From Branchiostoma floridae (Eukaryota > Chordata > Leptocardii > Amphioxiformes > Branchiostomatidae), in NCBI RefSeq assembly GCF_000003815.2, contig NC_049987.1, positions 23,179,661 through 23,243,660 on the forward strand: a DNA stretch of 64,000 nt. The letters are read 5' to 3'. A program made the position numbers and the translations under genes. Numbering within the stretch: position 1 is the stretch's first letter; each line of letters begins with the position of its first letter. Positions 21,577 through 34,101 of the stretch are shown in pieces. The notes under the pieces were generated by a model. That model was given only the letters and a program-made list of their open reading frames with translations, searched no databases and was not told the origin of the DNA.

Positions 21577-24500
21577 ATGGTCGCTCTAGTGTACTCCTTA
21601 CTTGCCTTGGTCCTTGCAGGGGCTCAGGCTTTTCAGCCAGACCGACTAGACCTTCAACTGGAGCAGATAGTGGAGAAGTTTACCGAAGAGATGAAGGCAT
21701 TGAAGCAGGAGATTGAGGTACTATCGAGTTTTGGGTACAACGACAGTCTTACTACGTGTATTTGCTATGGCGTTCTGCATTATTACACAGTATCAGTATT
21801 TGCTATGTCGAATTGTCTACGTAATGTATGTCTATAGCCAAAAATCGTTTATTTGTTCTCTTCACCAAAACTGTGCTTAAGGAAATTCGTAAATAACGTC
21901 TTCAGATACGTAACACAGTTTTTTTCTGCAGACCACGCATACTCAACAAAAACTAGGAGAAGGAAGCTGTTTAGCACATTTTGCGTATTTCACCCTATGT
22001 GGCCCGGTGTGTAACTGTATCTTGACACACAGTCTTACTTAGTGGGGCAGATAACATCAAATTTTGGAGGAATCTTTCACTTTGTGATACAAGCACCAAA
22101 CTTGGTACAGATACTCATTGGACTTTACTGTTTTGAAAAAGTACGCGGGCCACTTGATTTGACTTTCGGCGCCCCCTAGCGGCGCGTTTTGGTACTGCAG
22201 CAGACCTTCCGGGCTTTGTATCTCCTGTTCTAAACATGCTACAGTCATGATTTTTATATGGTAGAAAGCTGGTAGGGTAAGGAACAAGTGACGTAAGTTT
22301 GGTTTCCCTAGCGGCTTGTGTTGGAACTACAGCGGCGTTTTTTTGCCGCTGCCGAATTGCCCTAGGGGCGCTTTTTGGTACTGCAGCAGACCTTCCGGAC
22401 TTTGTATCTCCTGTTCTAGACATGCTACAGTCATGATTTTTATGTGGTAGGAAGCTGTTGGAGTAAGGACGAAGTGATGTAAGTTTAATCTCCCTAGCAG
22501 CTTGCGTTGGAACTGCAGCAACGTTTTTTTGCCGCTGACGAATGTGAAGCGGAACAACTCCGGACGTTTGAAATGTCCAAAAGTAGGTTCTTGACTATGG
22601 GAAAGCTAAATGTTCAACTCTAATTGTGATACAAGCGCCAAACTTAGTACAAATACTCATGTGATACAACTCTTTTGAAAAAGTACGCGGGCCACTTGAT
22701 TTGACTTTTGGCGCCCCCTAGGGGCGCTTTTTGGTACTGCAGCAGACCTTCCAGGCTTTGTATCTCCTGTTTTAAACATACTACAGTCATGATAAAATAT
22801 TTCGTCACAATATGTCCTAGTTTGTCTATAATTCTCACCATCTGTTGCTCACAAAAGTATTTAAAAAAAGCTCCTTAGAAGGTTGAGAGGTGACCATTTA
22901 GCTTTCCCATAGTCAAAAACCCACTTTTAGATATTTTAAACGTCCGAAGTTGTTCCGCTTCGAATTCGGCAGCGGCAAAAACGCCCCTGTAGTTCCAACG
23001 CAAGTTCCTAGGGAGACCAAACTTACGTCACTTCTTCCTTGCACCAACAGCTTTCCACCACATAAAAGTCATGACTGTAGCATGTTTCGAACAGGAGATA
23101 CAAAGCCCGGAAGGTCTTCTGCAGTACCAACAAGAGTTCGTAGACCTCAGGCCTGCATGAAATGTATTGGGTTTCTGTAGACCTATTGTGTATTTTTGCC
23201 TTTTTGTCTGTGGTACGTGGTTGGAAAAATGAGCTTTTTACCCTGTTGGTTGTGCACCATGCAAAAGTCTGAAATTCCATTTTCTGAATTTGTAAGTTTG
23301 GACATGGATGAACATTACTTATTTTGGATTTCTAAAGTATGTAACCAACCACAGTACCTTGAAGTTGTTGAGACGCAACCTTTTTTTTGTCTCAGATGGC
23401 CCATGTACATGTAGTTACTCTGTCACATGATATATTCAGTACTAATATCTTCCTATTTCAATGTACTGACCTAATGCAGCTGCTAAATCTCCTTGGTTTG
23501 TGTTCTTCCAATGATATTCATTAAAGATTTATTTCTGGGGTGTTATTCACTTGACATCGGAAGGTTACTTGCATAATTTGACCAATGATACTTTTATAGT
23601 AGTTCCATAGACATTAGACAATATGAATAGTGCTGGCCCCCATGATGCAGCAGCAACAGTTAGTCCCCAGGGTGGTATGATATTTTCATTCAATCCATCC
23701 AACCCAAATCTAAATCTCCTGTAGTATCTAAGCCAAATTTAACAGCATAATTACCTCCATGAAATGTCATGGAATAGAGGTTATATTTTCTGTTATGTGT
23801 CTCTGTCTGTGTAGACGATTACTCAAGAACGGCTGGATGGATTGGTTTCATACTTGTTGTGTTGGTGGGGTGTGATGAAATCTCGAATCGATGAGATTTT
23901 GGGCGCCGTATCTGTCGTTATAATCGATGTAATAATATCAGAAATCACCCCTATATCTGCGATATATTGGAACAGGCATCGTGCTTTAAGTGTTTGTTAA
24001 TGGGCTCAGCTCCAAGCAGATGGTGAGGTGATTTGTATGAGGGAAACATTTGTAATGTTTGGGGAACCCCGAGGTTTTTTGAAGATGATAATTAGTTTTA
24101 TTTATGTCTGCTTAGGATATCATGGAGATGTGAAGCATAGCATAAGTATAATTGTAAGAAGTTGAGGTACATTTAACGGTAATGCATAACAGGTATGGAT
24201 GTCTCACATACTGTACTGCTGATTTGAGTGACATGGTGATTAAAATGCCATTAGGTCCTCTCATCTGGGTTGGGTTTCAGAAGTTTTATGGGCGATACAG
24301 ATGTTCTGATTTTGTTACGATAAGGGACAGTTGTTAGTTGTCTCTTTCTAGCCAATGGTACTTGTTTTTTAGCAGACGCGGTTGGCGCCAAGTATTCATC
24401 TTACAGTTGGTGTAGGGCTGTCAGAGGAAAGTGTGCATCTCGTTTTTGTACCGTGTGAACAGCTGATGTTATGACATATTGTTGGAAAATCAAATCAGCA

Positions 24501-27500
24501 TCTGACTAAAGTTGGCCACATCCCTTCTTCTTTCTGAGTTTCCCAACTTCCTCCCACCACACCGCTCTGAGGCACATAGTCGAACCTCAATAATGCTGAC
24601 AACCTTAGACAGTTTAAATGCCAAACATCAAGCTTAAGGAACACTACGCTACCATATGCCGTCGACCTCTTAAACGCACAATTAAGTGTCACATTTTAAT
24701 AATTACTAATCAGATGGACATCCTCTGTGTCATTAAATAAATACACCACTACTTTCCCATAACATTTATAACCATAACACTCAAATACAACCGACTATAA
24801 ACATACATACCATCCACAAAAAAGCAATAAATATTTCATGGAGGTATGAGGTCCCCGAACTCTAGTTTACTATGAAAAATGTCCTTGTCAATCCCATTTA
24901 TAGATGGCAAGCTGCTGGCAATGGAAGCTTTGAAAACTTCAGAAGCTGTTGTAGTCAGAGCAACACCCAGCAAACATCCCCCCAAACCAATGAGCAGTTG
25001 CTTAGAAGGGGAATTTCATCATATATTTGCCGCGACAAAATGCAACAAACGATACTGAATTTAAAACAGAACCAAGCTAAGCCTCCACCACTTAACCCTG
25101 CCTGTACTATAGATTAAGCAGGCCTAAAAACCAAGCGAATATGACAAGCCCAAAACTACAAATTACCTGTATACAGTATGGAATTGGAAATGGCATTACC
25201 AAAGAAACAAAAAGAAACACAGGACAAATCATACACATACCTTTCTCTTATGCCCACGCTCTATACAGTTCTCCTCCACATTAGAAAATTGCATCTTCTT
25301 CTGTTTAAGTTCAAGTTCAACCATGATTGCCAACAGGGTAAATGAACTTGTACCAGAACTTTAAACTCAGTACTATACAGCTCTAGAAACACCACAAAGA
25401 GTAATAAGCAAACTCCAATTATACCTGACCAACAGATATATCATCTGGTACACTCCCGTCATCTGGCACACCGTAAGACAGGGGATACAAAGTAACCTGA
25501 TACATTGAAGGTTGCCCCAGGCCAGATGATGGTTCTACACCCATATAATCTGTTTTCAGAACCAAGCAGATATTGGGAGGATGCCCCAACCACACCAAAA
25601 CAGGGTCAACCTATACAGTATCAAGTTCAAGCACTAGGAGGCCCAAAATCAAACCTCACCACCAAGACACCACCAACAACTCACGTACCAAATAGCAACA
25701 CAATGGCACCTTGCGTTCCGGAGATACAGCGCACGCCCCGTGCCCGCACAAAAGGTAACCTAAAATGTCAAGTTCAAGCACCAAGGGCGCCAAAATCAAA
25801 ATTGAGAATTATTCAGCCACCGCCGACACATGTGCCAAATATCATCGCGCCCGCACCAACCGTTCAGAAGATATAACTCCGGAAATACCCCTCCCGGACA
25901 CAAAATTCGACCTGCCGCGTCAAGTTCAAACGCGACAAGGCCCAAAGTCAATCCTAAGCAACAGGCAACAACTTCCCACCCATGCACCAAAAATCGTCGC
26001 AATGGTGCGTATCGTTCCGGACACACAGCGCCAAAAGTGCCCCCAAAACACCAAAAATGCCACCTGCAATGTCAAGTTCAAGCGCCAGGAGGCCCAAAAT
26101 CAAACCTGAGTGTCAGGCCACCACCCCCAACCCACGTACCAAAAATCGTCGTGCACGCACCATCCTTTCTCGAGATACAGCGCCTTAAATCCCCAGCTTC
26201 CAAATTTTCCCACGCCCGTGAAAACCATACCTGCATACATGCAGGTAAAAAGCGCCCTTAGGAGCAATTTGGCAGCGGCAAAAAACGCCGCTGCAGTTCC
26301 AACGCAAGCTGCTAGGGAAACCAAACTTACATCACTTCGTCCTTACGCTAACAGCTTTATACCACATAAAAATCATGACTGTAGCTTGTTTCAAACAGGA
26401 GATACAAAGCCCGAAAAGTCTACTGCAGTACCAAAAAGCGCCCCTAGGGCAATTCGGCAGCGGCAAAAAAAAACGCTGCTGTAGTTCCAACGCAAGCAGC
26501 TAGGGAAACCAAACTTACGTCACTTCTTCCTTACCCTACCAGCTTTCTACCACAGGACAATCATGACTGTAGCATGTTTAGAACAGGAGATACAAAGCCC
26601 GGAAGGTCTGCTGCAGTACCAAAAGGCGCCGCTAGGGGGCACCAAAAGTCAAATAAAGTGGCCCGCGTACTTTTTCAAAACAGTAAAGTCTAATGAGTAT
26701 CTGTACTAAGTTTGGTGCTTGTATCACAATTGTAGTTGAACATTTAGCTGTCCCATACCTTTAGACATTTTAAACATTCGGAGTTGTTCCGCTTCAAATT
26801 CGGCAGCGGCAAAAAAAACGCCCCTGCAGTTCCAACGCAAGCTGCTAGGGAGACAAAACTTACGTCACTTCATCCTTACTACAACAGCTTTCTACCACAT
26901 AAAAATTATGACTGTAGCATGTCTAGAACAGGAGACACAAAGTCCGGAAGGTCTGCTGCAGTACCAAAAAGCGCCCCTAGGGCAATTCGGCAGCGGCAAA
27001 AAAATGCCTCTGTAGTTCCAACGCAAGCCGCTAAGGAAACCAAACTTACGTCACTTGTTCCTTACCCTACCAGCTTTCTACCACATAAAAATCATGACTG
27101 TAGCATGTTTAGAACAGGAGATACAAAGCCCGGAAGGTCTGCTGCAGTACCAAAACGCGCCGCTAGGGGGCGCCAAAAGTCAAATCAAATGGCCCGCGTA
27201 CTTTTTCAAAACAGTAAAGTCTAATGAGTATCTGTACCAAGTTTGGTGCTTGTATCACAAAGTGAAAGATTTTTTCAGTTATCTGCCCCACTATACTGTA
27301 CCTGACAGGACATGAAGATGGCCCATGCACCAGCATCCAGTCGTCTTATTGGAAACGAACCGAAAAGTAAGCGCCAAATATCTGGACAAAATGGTAAAGC
27401 TTATTTCAGTGTAGGATTAACAAGTCATTCATCTCTCGTTTATGCATCATGTTACTTGTACTTGAATTTCTCGCATAGACCTGAAATATTCTTGTTCTCA

Positions 27501-28140
27501 CGTCATAAATATTTACAGGTTATGGGCAGTAACAGTACGTCTCAGTACAATAAGGCACCTTAGGTTTGATCACAATGATACTCTAAGCAATTTCATTACT
27601 CTTCTATACCATCAAAGGGGACGTGGAGTTGACCGGGCAAACTGAAACATCAGCCTGTACACTGGGTCTCCGCGGCCCGCCCGGACGAGATGGTCGGGAC
27701 GGCGCGCCGGGCCGGGACGGGGCTGCGGGAAGAGACGGGCAGCCGGGACCACAGGGGCCGATAGGGCCGATGGGTGACATCGGGCCGGAGGTAAGGAACC
27801 AATACCCTTTTTCTGTCTTTCATGTATTTCTGTATAGAGACTGGCATCATAATTAAGGTTAATATAGTGACGTTTCCTGTCTGTCACGCACGTACAGGGG
27901 CCTGCTGGAGAGAAGGGGGAGACAGGAGCGGATGGAAATGCTGGTAAGATGTTATTTTCGCCAATGGACCGATCTTAAATGCACAAATACCAAGTATAGG
28001 ACAAGTTGTGTTTTAATACTTAAAATTACCTTCCAAATAAAAGTCTCCTGGAGAGCAGGAGAGAGGAGATAAGGTTAGTGTCGCTAGATCCATGACCCAG
28101 AGGAAGTTGCATCTGTGTAATCGGACGATCTTAGCCGCAC

Positions 28141-28186
<46 letters not shown>

Positions 28187-28538
28187 GAGCTATTTGTTAC
28201 TACTCTTGAAAGATCCATGTGTCCTAATTCCAGTCAGTTAGTTAGTTAGTTAACCAAGGAAAGTATTCTAAGATGTCAGCAATGCCATGCCTCTTTTCTA
28301 CCTTGTTATTGTAATTACTATTATTGATAAACCGTCTTCCCTTCATGCCCAGGAGGTTCCGTGTACATCCGCTGGGGAAGGACCACTTGCCCGAATGACA
28401 CCGACACGTCACTTATTTACGACGGTAAGTCGCCATTTGAAAACTGACCAGTCCCCAAAGATACATACTTCATAGTCACGTCCATGAAAATTAAAGCTAC
28501 TGTGTTTGATGCATGAATTTCTTTGCGTTTCTTCCCCC

Positions 28539-28571
<33 letters not shown>

Positions 28572-28628
28572 GTCTGTCTCTGTCTGTCTGTCTGTCTGCC
28601 TGTCTGTCTCTGTCTCTCTTCTCTCTCT

Positions 28629-28667
<39 letters not shown>

Positions 28668-29182
28668 AGTTTAAGAGAGTATTTTGTTGGTGTTTTGCAG
28701 GCATCGCTGGAGGCTCACACTTCACCCACAGTGGAGGGGGCGCCAACTACGTCTGCCTACCGAAGGCTCCTGAGTGGGGAGTCTTCACGGATGGAAACCA
28801 GGGTACCGGCTCGTACATGCAGGGCGCGGAGTATCAACTCAGCTCTGCAAACAACCCTTTCCAAAGCGCCTCTGGCCATAACCACGACGTCCCTTGCGCT
28901 GTCTGCCATGTGGCGTCTCGCGGCTCCAAGCTGATGATCCCCGCCCGTCTCAGCTGTCCTAGCGGCTGGACCCGGGAGTACAAGGGGTACCTCATGGCTG
29001 CATATCGCACTCAATATCGCTCTGAGTTCGTCTGCATGGACGGGGAGCCCGAGACCAGGCCCGGCGGACACCTGGACTCGGACGGGGCGCTGTTCTATCC
29101 GGTAGAAGCCAACTGCGGGTCCCTGCCGTGTCCCAACTACGTGCAGGGCCGTGAGCTGACCTGTGTGGTCTGCACCAAGTAA
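21577..29182 (+). CDS. Gene F: secreted C4-like collagen with a 5.6 kb first intron (6 exons, about 332 aa)
   Basis: Exons: 21577-21717, 27309-27393, 27618-27790, 27898-27943, 28353-28424, 28701-29182 (stop TAA). Signal peptide MVALVYSLLALVLAGAQAF, helix LDLQLEQIVEKFTEEMKALK. The pro-segment is unusual (ASSRLIGNEPKSKRQISGQNG): the KSKR site is kept but the following Cys seen in B, C and E is Ser-Gly here. The collagen exon is typical. The head is [12 protein letters not shown] with LPKAPEW instead of LPKDPEW, and MAAYRTQYRSE in the second variable loop. Intron 1 is swollen by a 5.25 kb foldback element. The last intron has a 130 bp pyrimidine microsatellite right before the acceptor. The usual TATA position reads CTACAAAATT. 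AATAAA about 29279. Confidence 0.83.
23754..24844. mobile_element. Candidate TA-flanked DNA element nested in the foldback element
   Basis: The 12 bp ends CCTCCATGAAAT (23754) and ATTTCATGGAGG (ending 24844) are perfect inverted copies, each flanked by TA. That fits a Tc1/mariner-like non-autonomous insertion of about 1.1 kb. No transposase ORF is seen. Short TIRs can arise by chance, so confidence is moderate. Confidence 0.5.
25615..26210. repeat. About 150 bp tandem repeat, four diverged copies
   Basis: TCAAGTTCAAGC-like starts recur at about 25620, 25768, 25920 and 26071, each followed by GGCCCAAAATCAAA, CACGTACCAAA and GGAGATACAGCGC variants. Read on the minus strand these resemble diverged pieces of the arm modules (TTTGATTTTGGGC, CCTAG, TATCTCC), so the tandem block is probably an old part of the same foldback element. 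The open frames across it are repeat artefacts. Confidence 0.6.
28146..28181. repeat. (TA)n microsatellite, intron 4 of gene F
   Basis: About 18 TA units between the short collagen exon and the first head exon. A vestigial extra Gly-X-Y-like segment (SPGEQERGDK) lies just before it at about 28045-28074 without good splice phase. A similar vestige is at about 35524 in H. Confidence 0.85.
28535..28667. repeat. Pyrimidine microsatellite (TC/TCTG)n before the head exon of gene F
   Basis: A run of TCTC and TCTG units of about 130 bp ends 33 bp before the acceptor of exon 28701-29182. It acts as an expanded polypyrimidine tract. Its serine/leucine ORFs are not genes. Confidence 0.95.
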
Positions 29183-29887
29183 CGGCACCGTCTCCGTCAA
29201 CGACACAACAAGATTGGCAAAGAAAGGATTGCCCAATGAGGCAAACGCAAAGTCATTTAGTAGAGCAACATACATGCTAAATAAAATTGTCAAATAAAGT
29301 GCCAATCGTTTGTCTTTTTTACACTCTTCAGCTCACGGTTTCCCCATTGAAATGTGGCAACTGAAGTGTTTAAAAGGTTAGTGCAGATTTGTTATAATAA
29401 TTTATGTATGATCGTGATAAATTTGAAAAAAATATCTACAAGAAATAACGAGGTCTACCAGGGCATGGCAAAATTAACTTTAAAAGCTGCTATACTACAT
29501 GTTAAATAACAACTTATAAGAGTTTAGGTACATTTATGGTTTTCTGTCTAATAACGTCAATGTAAAGGGCCTTTCAAATTAGATTCCTAATAAGACGATA
29601 GTCAATCGCATACTTCAACTGTTTTAAAAACACTTAACAGCCACGATATGAGGTATCGAACAATATATACCTAACACTACAGTTTGTTTAGACATCTGAT
29701 GTCCACTTTTCGACTGACGCAACAATTTAGTGAAAAACACTCCAATGAAGATTATTGTTCCTGCATGACATTTACAAAGCTCTCTTCGAAGTTTGAATGT
29801 TTTGGACGGATCTGAGTTTGAAATTGGACGGTCGAAAAGACGACGCACATTTCTTTTCCCTGTTAGTTTGTGAAGTACAGCGTTGAA
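29183..29887. other. Intergenic spacer F to G
   Basis: 3' UTR of F (AATAAA about 29279), then the upstream region of G. It resembles the upstream regions of F and H. No gene seen. Confidence 0.65.
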
Positions 29888-31867
29888 ATGGTTGCTCCTG
29901 TCTATTGCTTTCTCGTCCTGGTCCTTGCTGGATCTCAGGCTTTTCAGCCGGACCGCGGAGATCTACTGGCCGAGGAGGTGAAGTCGTTGAAGATGGAAAT
30001 GGAGGTGAATATTACCATAAGTTGGAATTTAGTTCGTACCCCAAATTACTTGTCTTGTATACTTTTTCTGAAATACTCTTGTTCAGGTCGTAAATGAAAA
30101 TAACTCTTTGTTTATTTAGATTGGTGGAGTGCAGTATATTTATATCTGCTCCATAATCCTTTTACAAAATGTACAGTTATGTTCGTTTCCCTTCATTAAG
30201 AGGCAAATCTATTGTTTTTTTAAATTAGCAAAAGCAAATCCTTGTGGACTTGTATATTTAGAAATAGTTTCAACAAAATATATCTGTGACAGGACCTGAA
30301 GACAACCATTATGACTGCACTCGGTGGCCTTAACGGAAACTCTCCGGGGACCAAACGCCAGCTTCCCGGAGAAAACGGTACCATTTTCTTCCATCCTGGA
30401 ATACTTCAGTCCTTTGGCTCAAAACAAATATGATTGTGTAATATAATATAATATTACATGACAACATTCTCTGTAGCGTGATAGGACCGCACTCTTGTAC
30501 TCGTATGTATCAGAATAAAGATTGCCATGACTCTTTTGCTATCACAGGAGACGTGGGCTTGACTGAGCAAACTGACACATCCGCCTGTACCCTGGGTCTC
30601 CACGGCCCGCCCGGTAGAGACGGTCGGGACGGCGCGCCGGGCCGGGACGGGGCTGCGGGAAGAGACGGGCAGCCGGGACCACAGGGGCCGATAGGACCGA
30701 AAGGCGACATCGGGCCGGAGGTAAGGATCATTGCCAACGCTTTTGGTCCTCAATGTCCTCAATATACCATTATGTAGCAAAACAACCTTCAGAATTAACA
30801 GTAACATTGACGCATACTGTCTATTACGCCCGTACAGGGACCTCCGGGAGAGAAGGGAGATACAGGAGCGGACGGGGACGGAGGTTAGAGTAAAATATAT
30901 TCACTCTGCAGCTAATGTTTTCGGCGAAAGGAGCTAGAGAAAAGTCGGTCAATGGAATCAAGAATGTACAATGTTTTATTTGTTGTATCACGGGCCAAGT
31001 TTTGCTATGGCTATAGTAACAGGCACTTCTTCATATTCATATGGTTATCAGGTCTTACCTTCACGCCTGACAGGAATAAATCGTGTTCTTAGCTTTATTT
31101 AGTATTATACATAAACTTTATCAGGTCTGTATTTGTCGCTGCAAAACCACTGCATTTTGTCTTGTCCAGGAGGTTCCGTGTACATCCGCTGGGGAAGGAC
31201 CACCTGTCCGAATGACACCGAGACGTCACTTATTTACGACGGTAAGTCGTCATTTAAAATTGAACTAGTCACGTTTCAAACTTTTGTCGAATTGAACTGC
31301 TCGATGGTACTTGCCCTCGCAATACTTAAATATCAGACCGCTAGGGAGATTGGGAAATTAGAAAAGAACCGTGACGACAGTGTTTATTTCTAAGGCATCG
31401 CTGGTGGGACTCTCAACAGCCACAGCGGAGGAGGCGCTAACTACGTCTGCCTACCGAAGGATCCTGAGTGGGGAGTCTTCACAAATGGAAACCAGGGTTT
31501 TGCCTACATGCAAGGGGCGGAGTATCGAGTAGGCGCAAACATCCCATTTGGCACCTCCCTAAGTGGCCACGACGTCCCCTGCGCTGTCTGCCACGTGGCG
31601 TCGCGCGGCTCCAAGCTGATGATCCCCGCCCGTCACAGCTGTCCTAGCGGCTGGACCAGGGAGTACAAGGGGTACCTCATGACTGAACGCCACACCCATA
31701 ACCGCTCTGAGTTCGTCTGCATGGACGGGGAGCCCGAGACCAGGCCCGGCGGACACGAGAATAAGGGCGGAGCTTTGCTCTACCCGGTACAAGCCAACTG
31801 CGGGTCCCTGCCGTGTCCAAACTACGTGCAGGGCCGTGAGCTGACCTGTGTGGTCTGCACCAAGTGA
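29888..31867 (+). CDS. Gene G: secreted C4-like collagen (6 exons, about 321 aa)
   Basis: Exons: 29888-30004, 30293-30377, 30548-30720, 30838-30883, 31170-31241, 31395-31867 (stop TGA). Start at 29888 aligns with MVAP of H; an in-frame ATG at 29870 would add MKYSVE. It has the shortest N-terminal helix of the cluster (exon 1 only 39 codons: LLAEEVKSLKMEME), so its coiled coil may be weak. The pro-segment ends SPGTKRQLPGENG: a dibasic KR without the P4 Arg. The head has three differences at usually fixed places: FTNGNQGFAYMQG for FTDGNQGTAYMYG, a shortened variable loop (VGANIPFGTSLSG) and IPARHSC for IPARLSC. The usual TATA position reads GAGTTTGAAATT. AATAAA about 31947. Confidence 0.86.
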
Positions 31868-32948
31868 CGGCCATGTCGACACAGTAAAAAGGTTGGCAAA
31901 TCAAGGCAAAGCGAAGTAATAGTCCAAAATGCCAAAATGGATGCTGAATAAAATCGTGAAACTGAGCAAGTGTTTGTCCTTATTTTCAGTCATCAGCTTA
32001 AAGTTTCCCAAAGTTCCTGAAATTTGGGAACTGAAAAGCTCTTAAAGACGTGAAAAGAAATGTAGATATCATAGCCTTTTCGTTCTTCTAGGATCGATCA
32101 TGTACGGTGGGGATAGTTTACGGTTCTTCAGAGGTCAACAAGAAATTTACACGCTAAATAAAAAAAATCAATTTGATCCTTTTATGTGTAATAAACTAAA
32201 ATATATTAATTAACGTTGTTTGCGAGAACGTCATTTGTACCTTTGGCCTACGTTATCAGTAACTCCGATGTTCTTGATGTAGATGGATAAAGAGGTCAGT
32301 ACCATGGTGACTAGTATCATGGTCATGAAAACAGCTGACGTCAGTCGTAAAAATCTTACTGATACTTTATTTGGGAACCTTCCCGAAAGTTTAATGTTGC
32401 TGTTGGCCAGAAAAGACCTAGATATGTTAGGATGTAGGAAGCTGTTAACAGACAAGGTGTTAGTAGATATGTTAGGATGTAGGAAGCTGTTATTTTATAA
32501 CAGATACTCAGATTTGTCACGGCATGGTCTACATCTTAAGGACATAATACATATACAAGTATGAGGAGTAATCAGTACGTTCTGCGCCTCATCAAAAATA
32601 AGAAACAAAACGCGTATTTCGGTGTATAGATACTCAGTATGAATAAAGTCTTTTATCAATATGCACCAAATTTTCAATAATTCTCAGTTGTGCACCTTAT
32701 TTCTGGGTGAGGCCCAGAACTGATAACGAGTATATCACACATAACGAGTACAGTAGCACCACACAACACAAGTGTTTTGATTCCCGTTTGGCCCACGCAG
32801 CAAGTCTACAGGTGTCGCTGGCAGTAAATACCAAATTACTAGTGAGAATGGAGAAGTCAATATTCAGACGATCTTTCCAATTACTTTCCTAAGACGAAGA
32901 TCAACAGATGCAAATGTCAACTGCCTTAATTGAAAACAACAGTGTGTA

Positions 32949-33596
32949 TATAAAAAAGACCTCGGGGTGTCTGTCGACGAGCAGTTGAAGTTCCACGTTA
33001 ACACCACAGTTTCAGCCCAGAAGGCAAACCAAATATTAGGTTTGATAAAAAGAACCTTCAGTAACTTGGATGAAGTAACAGTGCCCCTCCTCTACAAAAC
33101 GATGGTGCGCCCCCATTTAGAGTATGCGAACGCTGTCTGGGGGCCGCATTTCAAAGTCGACCAGAACACTGTGGAAAAGGTACAACGTAGAGCAACAAGG
33201 CTGGTCCCTACACTCAAGTCCTTTCCGTATAGTGTTAGGCTGGAGAGTTTGAAGCTACCATCACTCCACTACAGACGAGCCAGAGAGGATATGATACAAG
33301 TCTTTAAGTTCCTCACGGGAAGGGAGAGGGTTAGAGTACAGAGTTTCTTCACCGAGAGTCAACATCAGTCGACTAGAGGGCATCGCTTCAAGCTTACGGT
33401 GCCACTGGCAAAGTCCTTGGTACGTCGCCAATCGTTTGCGGTTCGAGTGGTGCAAAATTGGAACTCGCTGCCGGCTGAGGTCGTAGAGGCAGAGTCTGTT
33501 AAGGCGTTTAAAACGAGGTTGGACTTATGTTGGAGTAAGAAGAGATACCACGATCGTCAGGAGGGTGACTACACAGGCGCAGCCTACTTCACCTAG
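32949..33596 (+). mobile_element. CR1/L2-like LINE, ORF2 reverse transcriptase C-terminal fragment
   Basis: An open frame of about 215 codons reads KKDLGVSVDEQLKFH, ANQILGLIKRTF, LLYKTMVRPHLEYANAVWGP, VQRRATRLVP and SLHYRRAREDMIQVFKFLTG, then FAVRVVQNWNSLPAEVV and a stop at 33594. This is the thumb and C-terminal region of CR1/L2-type non-LTR retrotransposon RT. The protein end is intact; the catalytic FADD region, endonuclease and ORF1 are absent (5' truncation). The following TCATCAAGGTA direct repeat is probably the element tail. The long open frame suggests a rather young insertion. Confidence 0.85.
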
Positions 33597-34031
33597 ACAT
33601 CATCAAGGTATCATCAAGGTATATAAAACTTTATTTGGCCCTCTGAAGTCCACTTCTCAAATGACGGAATGATTTGGTAAAACGCTTCAAGATAGGTTGC
33701 ATTTGTTTTGAAAACACTTCACAACATATGAAGTATTCAACAGCGTTCATATAAAACTTCAATTCAGTTGGCCTTCTGAAATCCACTTTCCGACTGACGG
33801 AATGGTTTGGTAAAAACACTTCAAGATAAGTTGCATTTGTTTTGAAAACACTTTACAACATACAAAATATCCTACTATGTGCATATTTAAAACCCCAGCT
33901 TATTTACACAACTGAAGTTCGCTTTCCGACTGACCCAACCTTTTAGTGAAAACACTCCAATGAAAAACATGATTCCTGCATGACATTTACACCGCTCTCT
34001 TTGAAGTTTGTATGTTTTGGACGGATCCGTG

Positions 34032-34038
34032 TATAAAA
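34032..34038 (+). promoter_or_regulatory. TATA box of gene H
   Basis: TATAAAA lies about 65 bp before the ATG at 34102. The homologous positions of F and G read ACAAAAT and TTTGAAA, so H is the only one of the three with a standard box. Confidence 0.65.
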
Positions 34039-34101
34039 CTGGATGGTCGAAAAGACGAAGAACATTTCTTTTCCGGTTGGTTTCTGAAGCACAGCGTCGC
34101 A

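Larger units (their letters stand above)
22040..27293. mobile_element. Foldback (long inverted repeat) element in intron 1 of gene F
   Basis: The ends are inverted: TAGTGGGGCAGATAAC at 22040 and GTTATCTGCCCCACTA ending 27293, flanked on both sides by TACT (22036-22039, 27294-27297), a possible 4 bp target duplication. Each arm of about 0.5-1 kb is built of about 187 bp modules with GGTACTGCAGCAGACCTTCC, CTTTGTATCTCCTGTTCTA and TTGCCGCTGCCGAATT segments. Two or more modules lie in the left arm (22150-22800) and four in the right (26260-27180), with a further inverted copy at 22895-23130. No transposase ORF was found in the centre; short ORFs through the arms only follow the repeats. Non-autonomous; superfamily not assigned. 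Confidence 0.75.
31868..34101. other. Intergenic spacer G to H with a LINE relic
   Basis: 3' UTR of G (AATAAA about 31947), a short tandem pair containing GATATGTTAGGATGTAGGAA (32413 and 32466), the LINE fragment, and the upstream region of H. The segment AAATCCACTTTCCGACTGAC is repeated two or three times between 33640 and 33940 together with GAAAACACTT..ACAACATA, so the promoter region contains local tandem duplications of about 150 bp. Confidence 0.65.

Noticed and set aside
25505-26484. Overlapping proline/lysine-rich ORFs inside the foldback element
   Set aside because: Three frames are open at once across the 150 bp tandem repeat and arm modules; composition follows the repeat and no motif is recognised.
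28041-28075. Extra short Gly-X-Y exon in gene F (and about 35524-35562 in H)
   Set aside because: The words resemble a collagen exon (PGEQ, RGD, GE), but no acceptor/donor pair gives phase 1 on both sides, so it would break the frame. Treated as vestigial.
28417-28934. Long ORFs rich in Leu-Ser or Arg-Glu around 28420-28930
   Set aside because: They translate the pyrimidine microsatellite on both strands and run out of frame into the head exon.
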